64,000 nucleotides of DNA. Source: Desmonostoc muscorum LEGE 12446 (GTDB lineage Bacteria > Cyanobacteriota > Cyanobacteriia > Cyanobacteriales > Nostocaceae). Numbering within the stretch: position 1 is the stretch's first letter; every line of letters begins with the position of its first letter. The notes under the pieces are model-generated. The model ran no database searches. It was given only the letters and a program-made list of their open reading frames with translations, and was not told the DNA's origin. Made by a program: the position numbers and the translations under genes. This document shows positions 1 through 7,872 of this stretch, piece after piece. The DNA is taken from NCBI RefSeq assembly GCF_015207005.2, contig NZ_JADEXS020000002.1:434001-498000 (forward strand), read 5' to 3'.

Positions 1-70
1 TGCTCATAAATTACCTCTTTGATTTTTTTAAAATCTATTTTGCTTGCAAAAGTTATCAGGAAAGGCAGAG

Positions 71-273
71 GGCAGTCCCAATGAAAAAATTTCATCACCA
101 TGAATGAAAATGTGATGTGAGACGGATCTATATAGATACTCATCGAAGGAACATTTTCAAGTCAGAAGGCAGAAGGCAGTCCCAATGAAAAAATTTCATC
201 ACCATGAATGAAAATGTGATGTGAGACGGATCTATATAGATACTCATCGAAGGAACATTTTCAAGTCAGAAGG
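71..273. repeat. 104-bp tandem duplication (two copies)
   Basis: A unit beginning GGCAGTCCCAATG recurs with a period of 104 bp, at 71 and 175; the second copy runs to about 273. The copies look identical by eye. Each contains the near-palindrome TCTATATAGA. No reading frame of note crosses it. Two adjacent copies without spacers do not make a CRISPR array; a simple local duplication is the likely origin. Confidence 0.85.
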
Positions 274-324
274 AAATTCTGACTCCTGCACTCTGCCTGT
301 GACCAAAGGGAACAAGGGTCTAAA

Positions 325-381
325 ACCCCGCCGTCTACACGGCGCTTACAATTGGGCGGGGTCTGAATCCCCGTCCAATTG
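325..381. repeat. Inverted repeats (hairpin-forming)
   Basis: ACCCCGCC (325-332) pairs with GGCGGGGT (355-362), and AATTGG...CCAATT arms flank the sequence around 349-381, so two alternative stem-loops are possible. A similar GGGG...TTTAAACCC arrangement occurs near 26600. It resembles dispersed structured repeats of Nostocales rather than a gene. Confidence 0.45.
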
Positions 382-383
382 TT

Positions 384-425
384 CCTTCTGCCTTCTGCCC
401 TCTGCCTTCTGCCTTCTGCCTTCTT
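384..425. repeat. Heptanucleotide tandem repeat, 6 units
   Basis: Six consecutive heptamers of consensus CCTTCTG (units 384, 391, 398, 405, 412, 419; the third is CCCTCTG, the last CCTTCTT). Short tandemly repeated heptamers of this type are typical of heterocystous cyanobacterial genomes. From 426 to 692 nothing convincing is seen beyond a 16-codon frame at 577-627. Confidence 0.85.
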
Positions 426-692
426 CAATAATTTTAGTAAGTTAAAATATATCAGTAATTAAATATGTGTGCAAGGACAGTTAAGACATTTAAGACATTT
501 AAGTACTAATTATCTAAAAGCTGGTTAGTAAGCCTTTATTATCAAGCTACTAACTTCAATATAAGCTGTTAATAACATGAGAGCGTTTTTTTTCGGGGGA
601 GATGGCACTGACAATGCGGTAAGTTAACCAAATACCCAAATCTGAGTAACTTGTTATCTACCTAGCTTCATATTTTTATCTTGGGCATCAGC

Positions 693-1875
693 CAGGGCTA
701 TTTCATTCTAAAAAGCTGCTTGAGTGTGTCTAGTCCAAAAGAACATAAACGTTGAGCTTGTGCCATATTTTTAAACATATTGTTTCGGTATAAATTGAGT
801 GAAAAATTGCGAGTGAGCGCAAAAATCTGAGGTAAGGGTGTAGTGCGAATTCGGGATGCATCTTCACCTTGGGTAACGTCCCGAACGTAATGAACTTTAT
901 TCTCAACACCCCAATATCCTCTGATTCGTTCAGCTATTTGTTGAGCCGTTTCAGTTAGAGATGAAATGTAATAACGAGTCTCAGTAGTTACTTCAATTAC
1001 ATTGTGTGTGAAAACCTGACGTTCTGATTTGACTTGAATCAAAGTGGTAAGTCCAGGCCAAGGACGAATACCATCAAGATTTTGACAAATACTGACATGT
1101 CGCTTTTCGATTCGACCATGACCTTTATTTATCTGCTCAAAAGAAAATTCCGGTGTAAAATTAGTTTTGATATCTTTGAATAAACTAGGTTGATTCCCTT
1201 TCAAGGCAGCAATATAATCATTGCCACTGTTGATAATCAACTCACAAGTTTTTTTTGTGTATTAATAGCATCAAAGGCAAAAACTACTCCCCTGAGAGCC
1301 AGTTTCTCAATCAACTCAGGTAATGCTTTTATTTCGTTGGTTTTGGCATCAACTTCAAACGGTTCTAAAATCAATCCTCGCTCTACAAGGTAAGCACTGA
1401 CCAACATAATTGCTGGGTGGGAATCAGAATGTGGATTATCATTTTCTACTTGATATGAGCCTTTGAGGACTTTACCATCCATACCAACAGTTTCTCCAGG
1501 CAGTGGTTTGATGTCAAAGAAATTCGCAAGGCATACGGAATACTCTTCGTAATTTATGTGTAATAAATTACGACGGACTGTACTGTAAGAAGGAAGCCTA
1601 TTCTTTGTCGGTTTCAAGAGGTCTATCAACTCCTCACGGTAGCTTGAAATCCAATCTCCAATTGCTAGAAATCCTTTATTGCCTGCGGCGATCGCCAATG
1701 TGAACAGCGCAAGACATAATGGTAGAGTATGTCGCTGTCCGGCGCGGCGACGGGGGTCTTCTAGACCTGCAAAAGCTTTGATAATTTCGATTTCAGACAC
1801 GGTAGTAGATACTTGAAGTAGAGCTGGCGATGAATTCTACCATATTGCGTCTACATTTAGAATGAAATAGCCCTG
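693..1875 (-). mobile_element. ISAs1-family insertion sequence
   Basis: The element is bounded by near-perfect 20-bp terminal inverted repeats starting CAGGGCTATTTCATTCTA (693-712 and 1856-1875, the latter inverted). It contains one transposase on the minus strand, interrupted by a frame change. No matching direct target repeat is visible in the bases just outside. On the right it abuts an open frame that lacks a start, so it seems to have cut a host gene. Confidence 0.85.
698..1800 (-). pseudogene. ISAs1-family transposase, frame change at an A8 run
   Basis: DDE transposase of the ISAs1 family. The N-terminal part (1800 down to 1237) starts MSEIEIIKAFAGLEDPRR, the conserved opening of the family, and carries FDAINTQKK with a catalytic Asp. 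The C-terminal part (1240 down to 698) carries the ALKGNQ block and the later catalytic region. The two frames join at eight consecutive A residues (minus strand, 1256-1249): adding one A gives NTQKKTCELIINSGND, which reads through. This is either a one-base loss, so a pseudogene, or slippage at the A run. The family normally uses a single frame, so decay is the simpler reading. Confidence 0.8.
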
Positions 1876-2052
1876 ATTGAAAGCCGTGGTGAACTAGTGA
1901 TTGACGCGAAACAAATCAAGGGAGTACCATTCTTTCTCACAAGTACAATTGCTCATGTAGTCGAAGATTTTTTAGGGAAAAGTATACAACCAAACCTATT
2001 AGCAATGAGTGCTGGAGTACGCCAGTATCTAGAGAAAAATGCCAGAGATTGA
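1876..2052 (+). pseudogene. 3' fragment of a gene cut by the ISAs1 element
   Basis: An open frame with no start enters directly from the IS end at 1876 and runs 58 codons to TGA at 2050-2052 (start IESRGELVIDAKQIKG, end QYLEKNARD). The first part looks like beta strands (GELVIDAKQIKGVPFFL), the rest helical. No 5' part in a matching frame is visible left of the IS, so that part is lost or was rearranged. Function not recognised. Confidence 0.5.
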
Positions 2053-2079
2053 AAGTCAACATCTATCTCAAAAAGCTAA

Positions 2080-2544
2080 CTACTGTGCCTTCGCTATATT
2101 TGCCAATTCTAGCCATCGACTCAATTCTTTTTGGTTGATAATCTGTAACTTAGAGAAAGTCATACGGCGTTTAGATGCCCAACGGTACAAGGTTCGCAAA
2201 GTCACTTTGTAGCCTGTTTTTTCATAGATATAGTCTGGTAATTCTCGCCCTAAAAGTGGAAATTCCGGGTTTTCTAAATCAATGCCAAATTTGGAAAGTC
2301 GTTCTTTCTCTTTCATCAATAATAATGAAACGTCAGACAAAGAATACTTTTTGAAAGGGTTTTGACGTTTGAGATAAAATAATCCTAGTAAATAGCAGCA
2401 TTCTTTGAGCTTGACTTCTCGCTTGTAAGGCTGAACGCCACATATTCGCAAACAGTTACGCCAAGCTCTTTGAGAAATATTCTTACCTAAAACGTGTTCG
2501 CAAGCTGTTTTTACCCAAGCAAGGGTGTACATATTTTGATCCAT
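2080..2544 (-). CDS. Hypothetical protein, 154 aa (plasmid-type)
   Basis: Soluble, basic, mostly helical protein with no signal peptide or membrane segment. A central stretch (about 95-130) ends in TLRTLYRWASKRRM, which resembles the recognition part of a MerR- or HTH-like fold, so DNA binding is possible but unproven. GAGGAG lies directly before the first ATG; a second ATG four codons later is equally possible. It follows the 2842-2600 gene by 55 bp on the same strand and probably shares its transcript. Family not recognised with certainty. Confidence 0.65.
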   Translation of the reverse strand: MDQNMYTLAWVKTACEHVLGKNISQRAWRNCLRICGVQPYKREVKLKECCYLLGLFYLKRQNPFKKYSLSDVSLLLMKEKERLSKFGIDLENPEFPLLGRELPDYIYEKTGYKVTLRTLYRWASKRRMTFSKLQIINQKELSRWLELANIAKAQ

Positions 2545-2599
2545 ATCTCCTCTAATAATTTAATGCCCAGGTTTTCCTGGGCGCTCCAGCTGCTCCAGC

Positions 2600-2842
2600 T
2601 TAATCTTCTACAGGCTCAGTATTGTCCTCCAGTTTTCCACGAAGACGTTTGTTAATCATTCTCTTGTTACTGCGTTCAACATAAACGCCAAAACCGTTTT
2701 CCCAAAATACACGGTGCAATTCTGATAATTTCCACCCCTCAAAGTCGGCCAGTTCCTCCGCTTCTTCAAAGAGTGCTGTTGGCACGTAAAGTTCAATCCT
2801 GGTCATTCCCTGTGCTTTTGTTCTAGGCATTGTTGCATCCAT
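2600..2842 (-). CDS. Small protein, possible ribbon-helix-helix type
   Basis: 80 aa. Residues about 13-50 contain a short strand RIELYVPTALFEEAEELAD followed by two helices, the pattern of ribbon-helix-helix or MetJ/Arc-like regulators. The C-terminus is acidic. It is the first gene of a two-gene minus-strand unit, divergent from the 2980 gene across a 137-bp AT-rich gap that must hold both promoters. An autoregulating plasmid repressor is a reasonable inference, not shown by sequence alone. Confidence 0.55.
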   Translation of the reverse strand: MDATMPRTKAQGMTRIELYVPTALFEEAEELADFEGWKLSELHRVFWENGFGVYVERSNKRMINKRLRGKLEDNTEPVED

Positions 2843-2979
2843 ATTTAATCACCCAGATTATCAAATGAGATTGGTTATGGGACAAGAACCCTACAAATAA
2901 ATATTTTTGGGTTCTTATGTGATATGTAGCCAATATAGACTATATTAGTGGTGTAGTACCATATAAGAAACAAAATAAT

Positions 2980-3489
2980 ATGGAAAAAATCAAACAAATA
3001 CTTACTTTGCAAGGGATTGAGTTCGATGAGGGCGATATTTTGTCCGCCGCATCAGCTATTGGCATGGATGTTGATAATTTGAATGATGCCGAAGCCCAGG
3101 AAGTGGCAATTCAAGTTGCACAAGCCAAGAAATCAACTGCTTTGACCACTGCTAATGGCAAGTCCAAAAATGGCAATGGCAAGTTAGGTAAGAACTCACC
3201 CCGCCGTAAATCCACTCCTCCATTACAAGGAGCGATCGCTCATGCATCCCAGGTTTCAAATCAAGAAATTCAATCCTTGGAGGATGTTCTCAACGTCGGG
3301 ATTGATGCTTACACAACTGATAAAGCTGACCAGTTGTTATCAACGATTCGCAATGCCCCCAAGGACGTGGTGAGTAAGTTTGTCTCTAAGGCGATGGAGG
3401 AGGAAGCTGACGTAGATTCCTTTCGTGCAATCGGTGACGAACTCGTTGCGGGTATTTTCGGCATTAGCCCAACAAATGCAGCCGAATAA
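2980..3489 (+). CDS. Hypothetical plasmid protein, 169 aa
   Basis: Three segments: a helical N-terminus (1-50), a low-complexity Lys/Asn/Ser/Gly linker (about 51-80, with basic PRRKSTPP), and a helical C-terminal domain (95-169). The linker suggests a flexible nucleic-acid-contacting tether. It is the first of a plus-strand series (2980-6300) with overlaps or small gaps ending in the FtsK-like ATPase, so it probably belongs to the same DNA-handling module. Function not recognised. Confidence 0.6.
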   Translation: MEKIKQILTLQGIEFDEGDILSAASAIGMDVDNLNDAEAQEVAIQVAQAKKSTALTTANGKSKNGNGKLGKNSPRRKSTPPLQGAIAHASQVSNQEIQSLEDVLNVGIDAYTTDKADQLLSTIRNAPKDVVSKFVSKAMEEEADVDSFRAIGDELVAGIFGISPTNAAE

Positions 3490-3688
3490 ATTGATCTTGG
3501 TAGCAGCAGTACTGAATCTGCTGCTATTAACCCTCGTTTTGGGCGTGGCAATATATGGAGCAACAAGACCAAACCCATCGCAAAGCATTAAATATTCACC
3601 TGAAGAAAGACGGGGAATTGAATCTGTCCGGCTTAACACTAGAAAATCTGACAACAGAAGAATTCCTGGTAGTCCAGCAAATTATTGA
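3476..3688 (+). CDS. Small single-pass membrane protein (overlapping)
   Basis: 70 aa from ATG 3476, which overlaps the end of the previous gene (TAA at 3487-3489). Residues about 5-27 are a strong transmembrane helix rich in Leu/Val; the rest is polar and basic. Its last 134 bp are shared with the next frame (3555-3896) in another register, so one of the two may be spurious or the tail unconstrained. The hydrophobic helix upstream of the shared part argues that this frame is real. Confidence 0.4.
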   Translation: MQPNKLILVAAVLNLLLLTLVLGVAIYGATRPNPSQSIKYSPEERRGIESVRLNTRKSDNRRIPGSPANY

Positions 3689-3896
3689 TGAGTCGAGAGT
3701 GCGATCGCAGTCCAATAGACAGATTGAGGAATTGATGCAACGGGGAATGATGGCTCAAACTGCGATCGCAGCTTTTACCATTCTGATGTTTTCGTTCATG
3801 GGGATATATGGCATAACCCGATATATCGGCTCACAAGTTCAACAAGTTCAGGAGAGTTATACAAAGGAGTCAGGAGTCAGAATTCAGGAGAACTGA
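3555..3896 (+). CDS. Small membrane protein, 113 aa
   Basis: Polar N-terminus (1-65), one predicted transmembrane helix at about 67-92 (TAIAAFTILMFSFMGIYGI), then a short helical tail. The last ten codons run into repeat sequence (TCAGGAGTCAG), so the natural C-terminus may have been altered by the repeat. It sits between the 2980 gene and the 4024 gene. A role as a small membrane partner of the downstream ATPase is only an inference from position. Confidence 0.5.
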   Translation: MEQQDQTHRKALNIHLKKDGELNLSGLTLENLTTEEFLVVQQIIDESRVRSQSNRQIEELMQRGMMAQTAIAAFTILMFSFMGIYGITRYIGSQVQQVQESYTKESGVRIQEN

Positions 3897-3993
3897 ATAG
3901 GTAGATTTGAAAAGTGAAAATTTAATGCTTTATAGTCTATTCATTCAGTACTACAATTCTTTATTCTGGCTTCTGGCTCCTGACTTCTGAATT
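3866..3993. repeat. Heptamer-like repeats in inverse orientation
   Basis: GGAGTCAGGAGTCAGAATTC (3867-3886) and the roughly inverse CTTCTGGCTCCTGACTTCTGA around 3970-3990 are heptanucleotide-type repeats facing each other across an AT-rich loop. The same repeat type recurs at 26512-26560 and 26700-26725. Confidence 0.5.
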
Positions 3994-4023
3994 CTTTAAT
4001 TAGTAGTTAAAGGGGAGAAAGGA

Positions 4024-4464
4024 ATGTTAGGAAAATGGCTTCCTGGTTTATTTGGTGGTAAAGGTGATGGAGTAGTATCAACGGATTTAAGAGTTGGGGA
4101 TGCTACCCAAATTGAGGGTAATTTACCTTCATCAATCCGCGATCGCTACACATTGCCAGCTTACACTACAGCACAGCAGGTTCTGGATGAAGCAGAAGTG
4201 GCTGGCAATTTAAAAGCACAGAAGTGGTTGCACACTAAATTTTCTCGGCACAGGCTCAAGCAGTTGCAATCCTTGGCAGAGATGTATAAAAACCAATTGG
4301 CATATTCCCAAGAAGCCATGAAGATTGAGGAAGATTTGCAGCGAACCAGGGGATTACATGGGGAGGCGGTGATCCGTCATGCCTTTGGTTCTCAGGAACA
4401 ACAACGCCAGTTGGGGGGATACGAGAAAGCATTTGATGAAGTGGGAGATTCATTCCGATTTTAG
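4024..4464 (+). CDS. Hypothetical protein, 146 aa
   Basis: GGGGAGAAAGGA precedes the ATG. A Gly-rich N-terminus (MLGKWLPGLFGGKGDG) is followed by a long helical stretch (about 55-125) rich in Gln, Glu and Lys, possibly a coiled coil. No signal peptide. Three bases separate it from the 4468 gene, so the two are surely co-transcribed with the ATPase at 4759. Likely part of the same plasmid module; family not recognised. Confidence 0.6.
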   Translation: MLGKWLPGLFGGKGDGVVSTDLRVGDATQIEGNLPSSIRDRYTLPAYTTAQQVLDEAEVAGNLKAQKWLHTKFSRHRLKQLQSLAEMYKNQLAYSQEAMKIEEDLQRTRGLHGEAVIRHAFGSQEQQRQLGGYEKAFDEVGDSFRF

Positions 4465-4467
4465 GTT

Positions 4468-4755
4468 ATGCAAATTAAACTGTCCTTTGTTGGATATGCA
4501 GTTTGTGGAGTCGGGCTGTCAATGTTGATGGGGTTTCTCTCAGTTGCTAGCCCAGTCAGTCAGTTTGTGCTGTGGATCATCAGCATGATTTGTATTTGCG
4601 GTATTTCTGTAGGTTTGTTCAACTTTGCTGGCTTAGTCGTTAAAGGATTCGGTTTCAACCGCAAGACTTTCACCATTGGGTTAATGCCTGGAGTGATATT
4701 CCTGTTTGTTTTCTTGACATTAGTTGCAGCAGGTGTTGCGTTGGGGGTGAGATAA
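4468..4755 (+). CDS. Small integral membrane protein, 95 aa
   Basis: Nearly entirely hydrophobic: helices at about 7-25, 30-55 and 68-93. It begins three bases after the preceding stop and ends three bases before the FtsK-like gene. This spacing suggests it acts with that ATPase at the membrane. The size and topology fit small inner-membrane subunits of transfer or partition complexes, but no family is recognised. Confidence 0.6.
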   Translation: MQIKLSFVGYAVCGVGLSMLMGFLSVASPVSQFVLWIISMICICGISVGLFNFAGLVVKGFGFNRKTFTIGLMPGVIFLFVFLTLVAAGVALGVR

Positions 4756-4758
4756 ATT

Positions 4759-6300
4759 ATGGGATTTGAATTACAACGTCTGACTGCCAGTGGGGTGATT
4801 CATGCAGAACGGACTATCTTATGTTCTTTAGGAGCGAGTGCAGTATTATGCTTATCTGCTCCTTTTTTCTTAAATACTGACCGGATAACAACCGGGATGC
4901 TGCTTGGTGCTGGAACGCTGAGTGCTGGCTTATTTGGAGTCTCTGCCTCCTTCAGCGAAGGCAAACAGAAAGTATACCGCTCTTTAGAAGAAGCTGACCT
5001 GAAATCACTTAAACAGCATTTACAAGGTGAAGCTGTTTATGATTATGTCACCACTGCGATCGCAGCTAAACGCCGAGTTGCTGACTATGTGAATCGGCTA
5101 CCAGTGCAAGAGCGCCCCCGGTGGATAGCTGAATATCAGTTGCAAGGGTTGGTTACACTCCCAGAACCACCAGCACAACAATCACCTTCACCGACTGGTA
5201 TTCCCAATCCCGATATTGCTGATATTGATGAAGAATTTGTGCAGTCCGTGATTAATCCGGGTGCGATGAAAGTTCTCCGAGCCTTAGCAGCTAATTATCC
5301 TGAGTACATCAGAATTGATGGTGCTTGGATTGATGAACTGTGTGATGCTGCATCTAATCAAAATATGACCCTTCGCAGCAATCACCATTTTTACCTTTCT
5401 GGTGGAACACAATCTGGGAAGTCCACTCTTGCAGGCGTGATTATCAATAAAATTGCTGCAAAATCTCAAAGCCCGGCAATTGTGATTGGCAGCGATCCAA
5501 AGGATGATGTCACCAGATGGCTGTGCAGATTCACACGTAAGTTTGACGGCATGAAAGAATTAAAAAACTGGATTACCTTTGCCACAGACCAAATTGACAA
5601 ACAGAAAGCAAGAGTATCAATTGTTGGTGGTGAATGTCAGGGCGTTCCCGAATTATTTCTTGCCCAAGATGAAGTTGACAGTGTTTATGGTGGTGGCAAG
5701 GGACTTCCGGGAATGGTTGATGCTGACACTGCCAAAGACTTGCAAGGGTTCTGGAACTACGTCATCAAGTTTACTGCTGGACTTAAAGGGCATGGCATCT
5801 TTATGGGCCAGTCTCCATTGTCTGGAGAAACAGGATTTAGTCGTCCATCTCTGAAGAACGTTTGTTTCATTGCAACAGGGCAAACATCCTCTTATATTCT
5901 TGAACATCCTCAAGACTTTGTAAATGTTAAAAAGGAGATTTTGGAAGTATTACGACAGGCTTGCGAAATGTTAGATAAAGCCGGAGTTCGATATGCTCTG
6001 GTAATTCCAACTCGTGGTAATCCTTTTATAGCTTTAATACCTGAATTTGATATCAAAGGTATGGAGCAGAAGCAAGATTCCAAACCGAATGGTGACACTG
6101 TTAATAGTTCTAAAAATAATCAGCAATCCTCACAGCAGCAGGTTGACTGGTACGAAGAAATTAGAAAATGGGCAACAGGATTAGGAAGAAGACCGCATTT
6201 TCAGGAAATCAAGCAGAAGTGGCACGAATTAACAGGGCAAGAGTTAAACGATTTGGGAGTAACATTACTATTAGAAAATCTCGGCTACCCAGACAATTAA
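4759..6300 (+). CDS. FtsK/TraD-like membrane ATPase, 513 aa
   Basis: A P-loop ATPase of the FtsK/HerA type, expected to move or tether DNA at the membrane. Two transmembrane helices lie at about 19-38 and 44-63. Walker A is GGTQSGKS (215-222) and Walker B is LFLAQDE (299-305). A Gln/Ser-rich linker (about 425-445) leads to a small C-terminal helical domain (450-513) that could bind DNA. No relaxase or other type IV secretion gene is seen in the window, so conjugation is possible but a role in plasmid maintenance is equally open. It ends the 2980-6300 series. Recognised at superfamily level only. Confidence 0.75.
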   Translation: MGFELQRLTASGVIHAERTILCSLGASAVLCLSAPFFLNTDRITTGMLLGAGTLSAGLFGVSASFSEGKQKVYRSLEEADLKSLKQHLQGEAVYDYVTTAIAAKRRVADYVNRLPVQERPRWIAEYQLQGLVTLPEPPAQQSPSPTGIPNPDIADIDEEFVQSVINPGAMKVLRALAANYPEYIRIDGAWIDELCDAASNQNMTLRSNHHFYLSGGTQSGKSTLAGVIINKIAAKSQSPAIVIGSDPKDDVTRWLCRFTRKFDGMKELKNWITFATDQIDKQKARVSIVGGECQGVPELFLAQDEVDSVYGGGKGLPGMVDADTAKDLQGFWNYVIKFTAGLKGHGIFMGQSPLSGETGFSRPSLKNVCFIATGQTSSYILEHPQDFVNVKKEILEVLRQACEMLDKAGVRYALVIPTRGNPFIALIPEFDIKGMEQKQDSKPNGDTVNSSKNNQQSSQQQVDWYEEIRKWATGLGRRPHFQEIKQKWHELTGQELNDLGVTLLLENLGYPDN

Positions 6301-6635
6301 ACTGGAATGCTCGATATGGTAATCCTAAAGAGTACAGAAAACAAGTAGCGTTGGCGTAGCCCGCCGTAGGCATCGCTCACAGAAAAACTCACAATTATTG
6401 TGTAGTCTGTCTGACTAAGAAAAGTGAAGAAATCCATCACGCTTACTACGGCAACGACATCATTGGTCAATCTACATTTCCTACGTGCTACCGTTGTCAT
6501 AATGAGATTTGTCATAGTCCAATCAACTGGATAAAAAGCCGTAGTAATCCTGTTTGGGGCAATCGTAATACTGACGAATTCATTACAAGATTGAGGCTGG
6601 GATATCAATTACTTTATGGAGGTGTTATTTGGTGA
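6300..6635 (+). pseudogene. HNH-like zinc endonuclease relic with an inserted repeat
   Basis: The frame reads NWNARYGNPKEYRKQ, then a dispersed repeat that brings in TAG (6357-6359), then HNYCVVCLTKKSEEIHHAYYG and CYRCHNEICHS. Two CxxC-type pairs and the His-His centre are the metal-binding and catalytic pattern of HNH nucleases. The same reading frame continues on both sides of the repeat, which shows that the repeat entered a working gene. The true start upstream is unclear because the frame overlaps the end of the ATPase gene. The stop TGA (6633) overlaps the GTG of the next gene. Confidence 0.6.
6348..6376. repeat. Small dispersed palindromic repeat
   Basis: GCGTTGGCGTAGCCCGCCGT followed by AGGCATCGC: its halves are partly complementary (GGCGTAGCC / GCCGTAGGC). 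Relatives lie at 7578-7612 and 59556-59583. Such 20-30-bp dispersed repeats are known from Nostoc genomes. Here it places a stop codon in the HNH frame. Confidence 0.7.
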
Positions 6636-6928
6636 TTAAGCTATTAATAAAGTATGCGCCTGATTCCGTTGTGGATGCTGTGAATGATATTTCTTTAGCA
6701 GAACTGGACAAGCGAGGTTTAATAGTCTGGACAGACGCACCGCCACTAGAGCCAGAAGATGAAAACTCAGCATTTAATTTAGCTTCTCGTTTTACTGAAG
6801 TAACGCCTGATAATATATTAGAAATCTTCAAAACTATTGCTCAAATATACACTAGTTATGGCGACTGTTTAGCTCTCAAATACTTGATGGAACTTTCCGC
6901 AGAATACTTTGGTTTAGAGGGTGTTTGA
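6632..6928 (+). CDS. Hypothetical protein, 98 aa, 3' end altered by an IS
   Basis: GTG at 6632 overlaps the previous TGA (GTGA), which suggests translational coupling. The protein is acidic and helical with no motif recognised. The IS5-family element entered at 6916/6917 with a TTA duplication: the frame now ends ...EYFGLEGV inside the IS. Without the IS it would end ...EYFGLIGVE followed by TAA (7869-7871 region) just before the next ATG. Only the last residues change, so function may survive. Confidence 0.6.
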   Translation: MIKLLIKYAPDSVVDAVNDISLAELDKRGLIVWTDAPPLEPEDENSAFNLASRFTEVTPDNILEIFKTIAQIYTSYGDCLALKYLMELSAEYFGLEGV

Positions 6929-6949
6929 AAAGTTTTAGGAAGTCAAAAA

Positions 6950-7766
6950 TTAAGCCAGTCGCCTCACCATAATACGGATCATAGCAAGGTAGATAAAACT
7001 TTCAGATGTTTCGGGTAATAACTCATAATCACGGACTAATCGCCGACACCCCATTAACCAACCAAAAGTGCGTTCTATCACCCAACGCTTTTTGAGCAAA
7101 ACAAAGCCTTTGGTTTGCTCTGGTCGCAGCACTACCTGTACAATCCAACGAAAAAAGTCCATCACCCACTGCATAAACAACTCACCGTCGAAACCACCAT
7201 CAACGAGCGAGGATGGTCAAACGAGATACTTGCTCCCCTGAGTTTTTGACTCGTTGGAGAACTTGTTTGCCCCCTTCTCTCTCACCTACATTAGCCGCTG
7301 TTACCAAGACCCTCAGCACTAATCCCAAGGTATCAACGGTCATAAATCGCTTGCGTCCTTTAATTTTCTTGCCGGCATCAAAGCCTACTGATTGACTCAC
7401 CATTGCGGCACTTTTGACGCTTTGGCTATCAATTATCGCTTCCGATGGACTTGGATGACGTTCAATTTCGATTCTCGTCCATTCTCGCAGAGTATCGTGA
7501 ATGTGCAACCATGTCCCGTCTTTACGCCAGTTTCGGAAATATGTGTACACTGTTTGCCAAGCAGGAAAGTCCCCAGGTAGCGTTCCCGCTTCGGGTTGCC
7601 GAAGGCATCGCCATCTGACTCCTTCTAGCAGGATGTAAAAAATTGCATTCAGGACTTCCCACATATCGACTTCACGTTTACGACCACCTGGTTTCGCTTC
7701 TGGAATCAAGTCGCTCAGAAATTCATATTGTGCACGGCTCAGGTTACTCGGGTAAGCTTTACTCAT
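6950..7766 (-). pseudogene. IS5-family transposase, frameshifted
   Basis: The N-terminal part (7766-7200, starts MSKAYPSNLSRAQYEFL) has the DUF4096-like domain and the first catalytic Asp in SEAIIDSQSVKS. The C-terminal part (7180-6950) carries the VIERTFGWLMGCRRL block with the catalytic Glu. At about 7200 the frame breaks: LTILA should continue into VDGGFDGELF, one base out of register. The N-terminal part also carries an in-frame insert CLRQPEAG where relatives have a single residue before LPGDFPAW; it comes from a dispersed repeat. Probably inactive. Confidence 0.85.
7578..7612. repeat. Dispersed repeat inserted in frame into the transposase
   Basis: GTAGCGTTCCCGCTTCGGGT then TGCCGAAGGCATCGCC: a palindromic repeat of the same class as 6348-6376. 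It adds about eight residues (CLRQPEAG) to the IS5 transposase without changing frame. This shows that the repeat family moves independently of the IS. Confidence 0.65.
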
Positions 7767-7872
7767 GTCGCTCTCTCAGTGCTGTTTATTATCTATTCAC
7801 AGCCTATACTGAGAGAGCTTTTTTACAACATACCCGACTTTTCAAACATCCTCTTAATTGGAGTTGAATAAA

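Larger units (their letters stand above)
6917..7853 (-). mobile_element. IS5-family (IS1031-like) insertion sequence
   Basis: Ends GAGGGTGTTTGAAAAGT (6917) and its near-inverse ACTTTTCAAACATCCTC (ending 7853), one mismatch. A TTA target duplication lies at 6914-6916 and 7854-7856, as expected for the TNA-targeting IS1031 group. Length 937 bp. The exact duplication indicates simple insertion without later rearrangement. Confidence 0.9.

Noticed and set aside
71..273. CRISPR-like repeat pair
   Set aside because: Two directly adjacent 104-bp copies, no spacers and no cas genes; plain tandem duplication.
221..445. 74-aa frame at the left end
   Set aside because: Translates the 104-bp duplication and the CCTTCTG repeats; no ribosome-binding site and low-complexity C-terminus.
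2600..2842. Toxin-antitoxin pair together with 2080-2544
   Set aside because: The small protein looks RHH-like, but the 154-aa partner has no toxin motif and the gene order gives no support beyond proximity.
4759..6300. VirD4/relaxosome conjugation locus
   Set aside because: Only the FtsK/HerA-type ATPase is recognisable; no relaxase, VirB4 or oriT-like nick motif was found, so only the ATPase is called.
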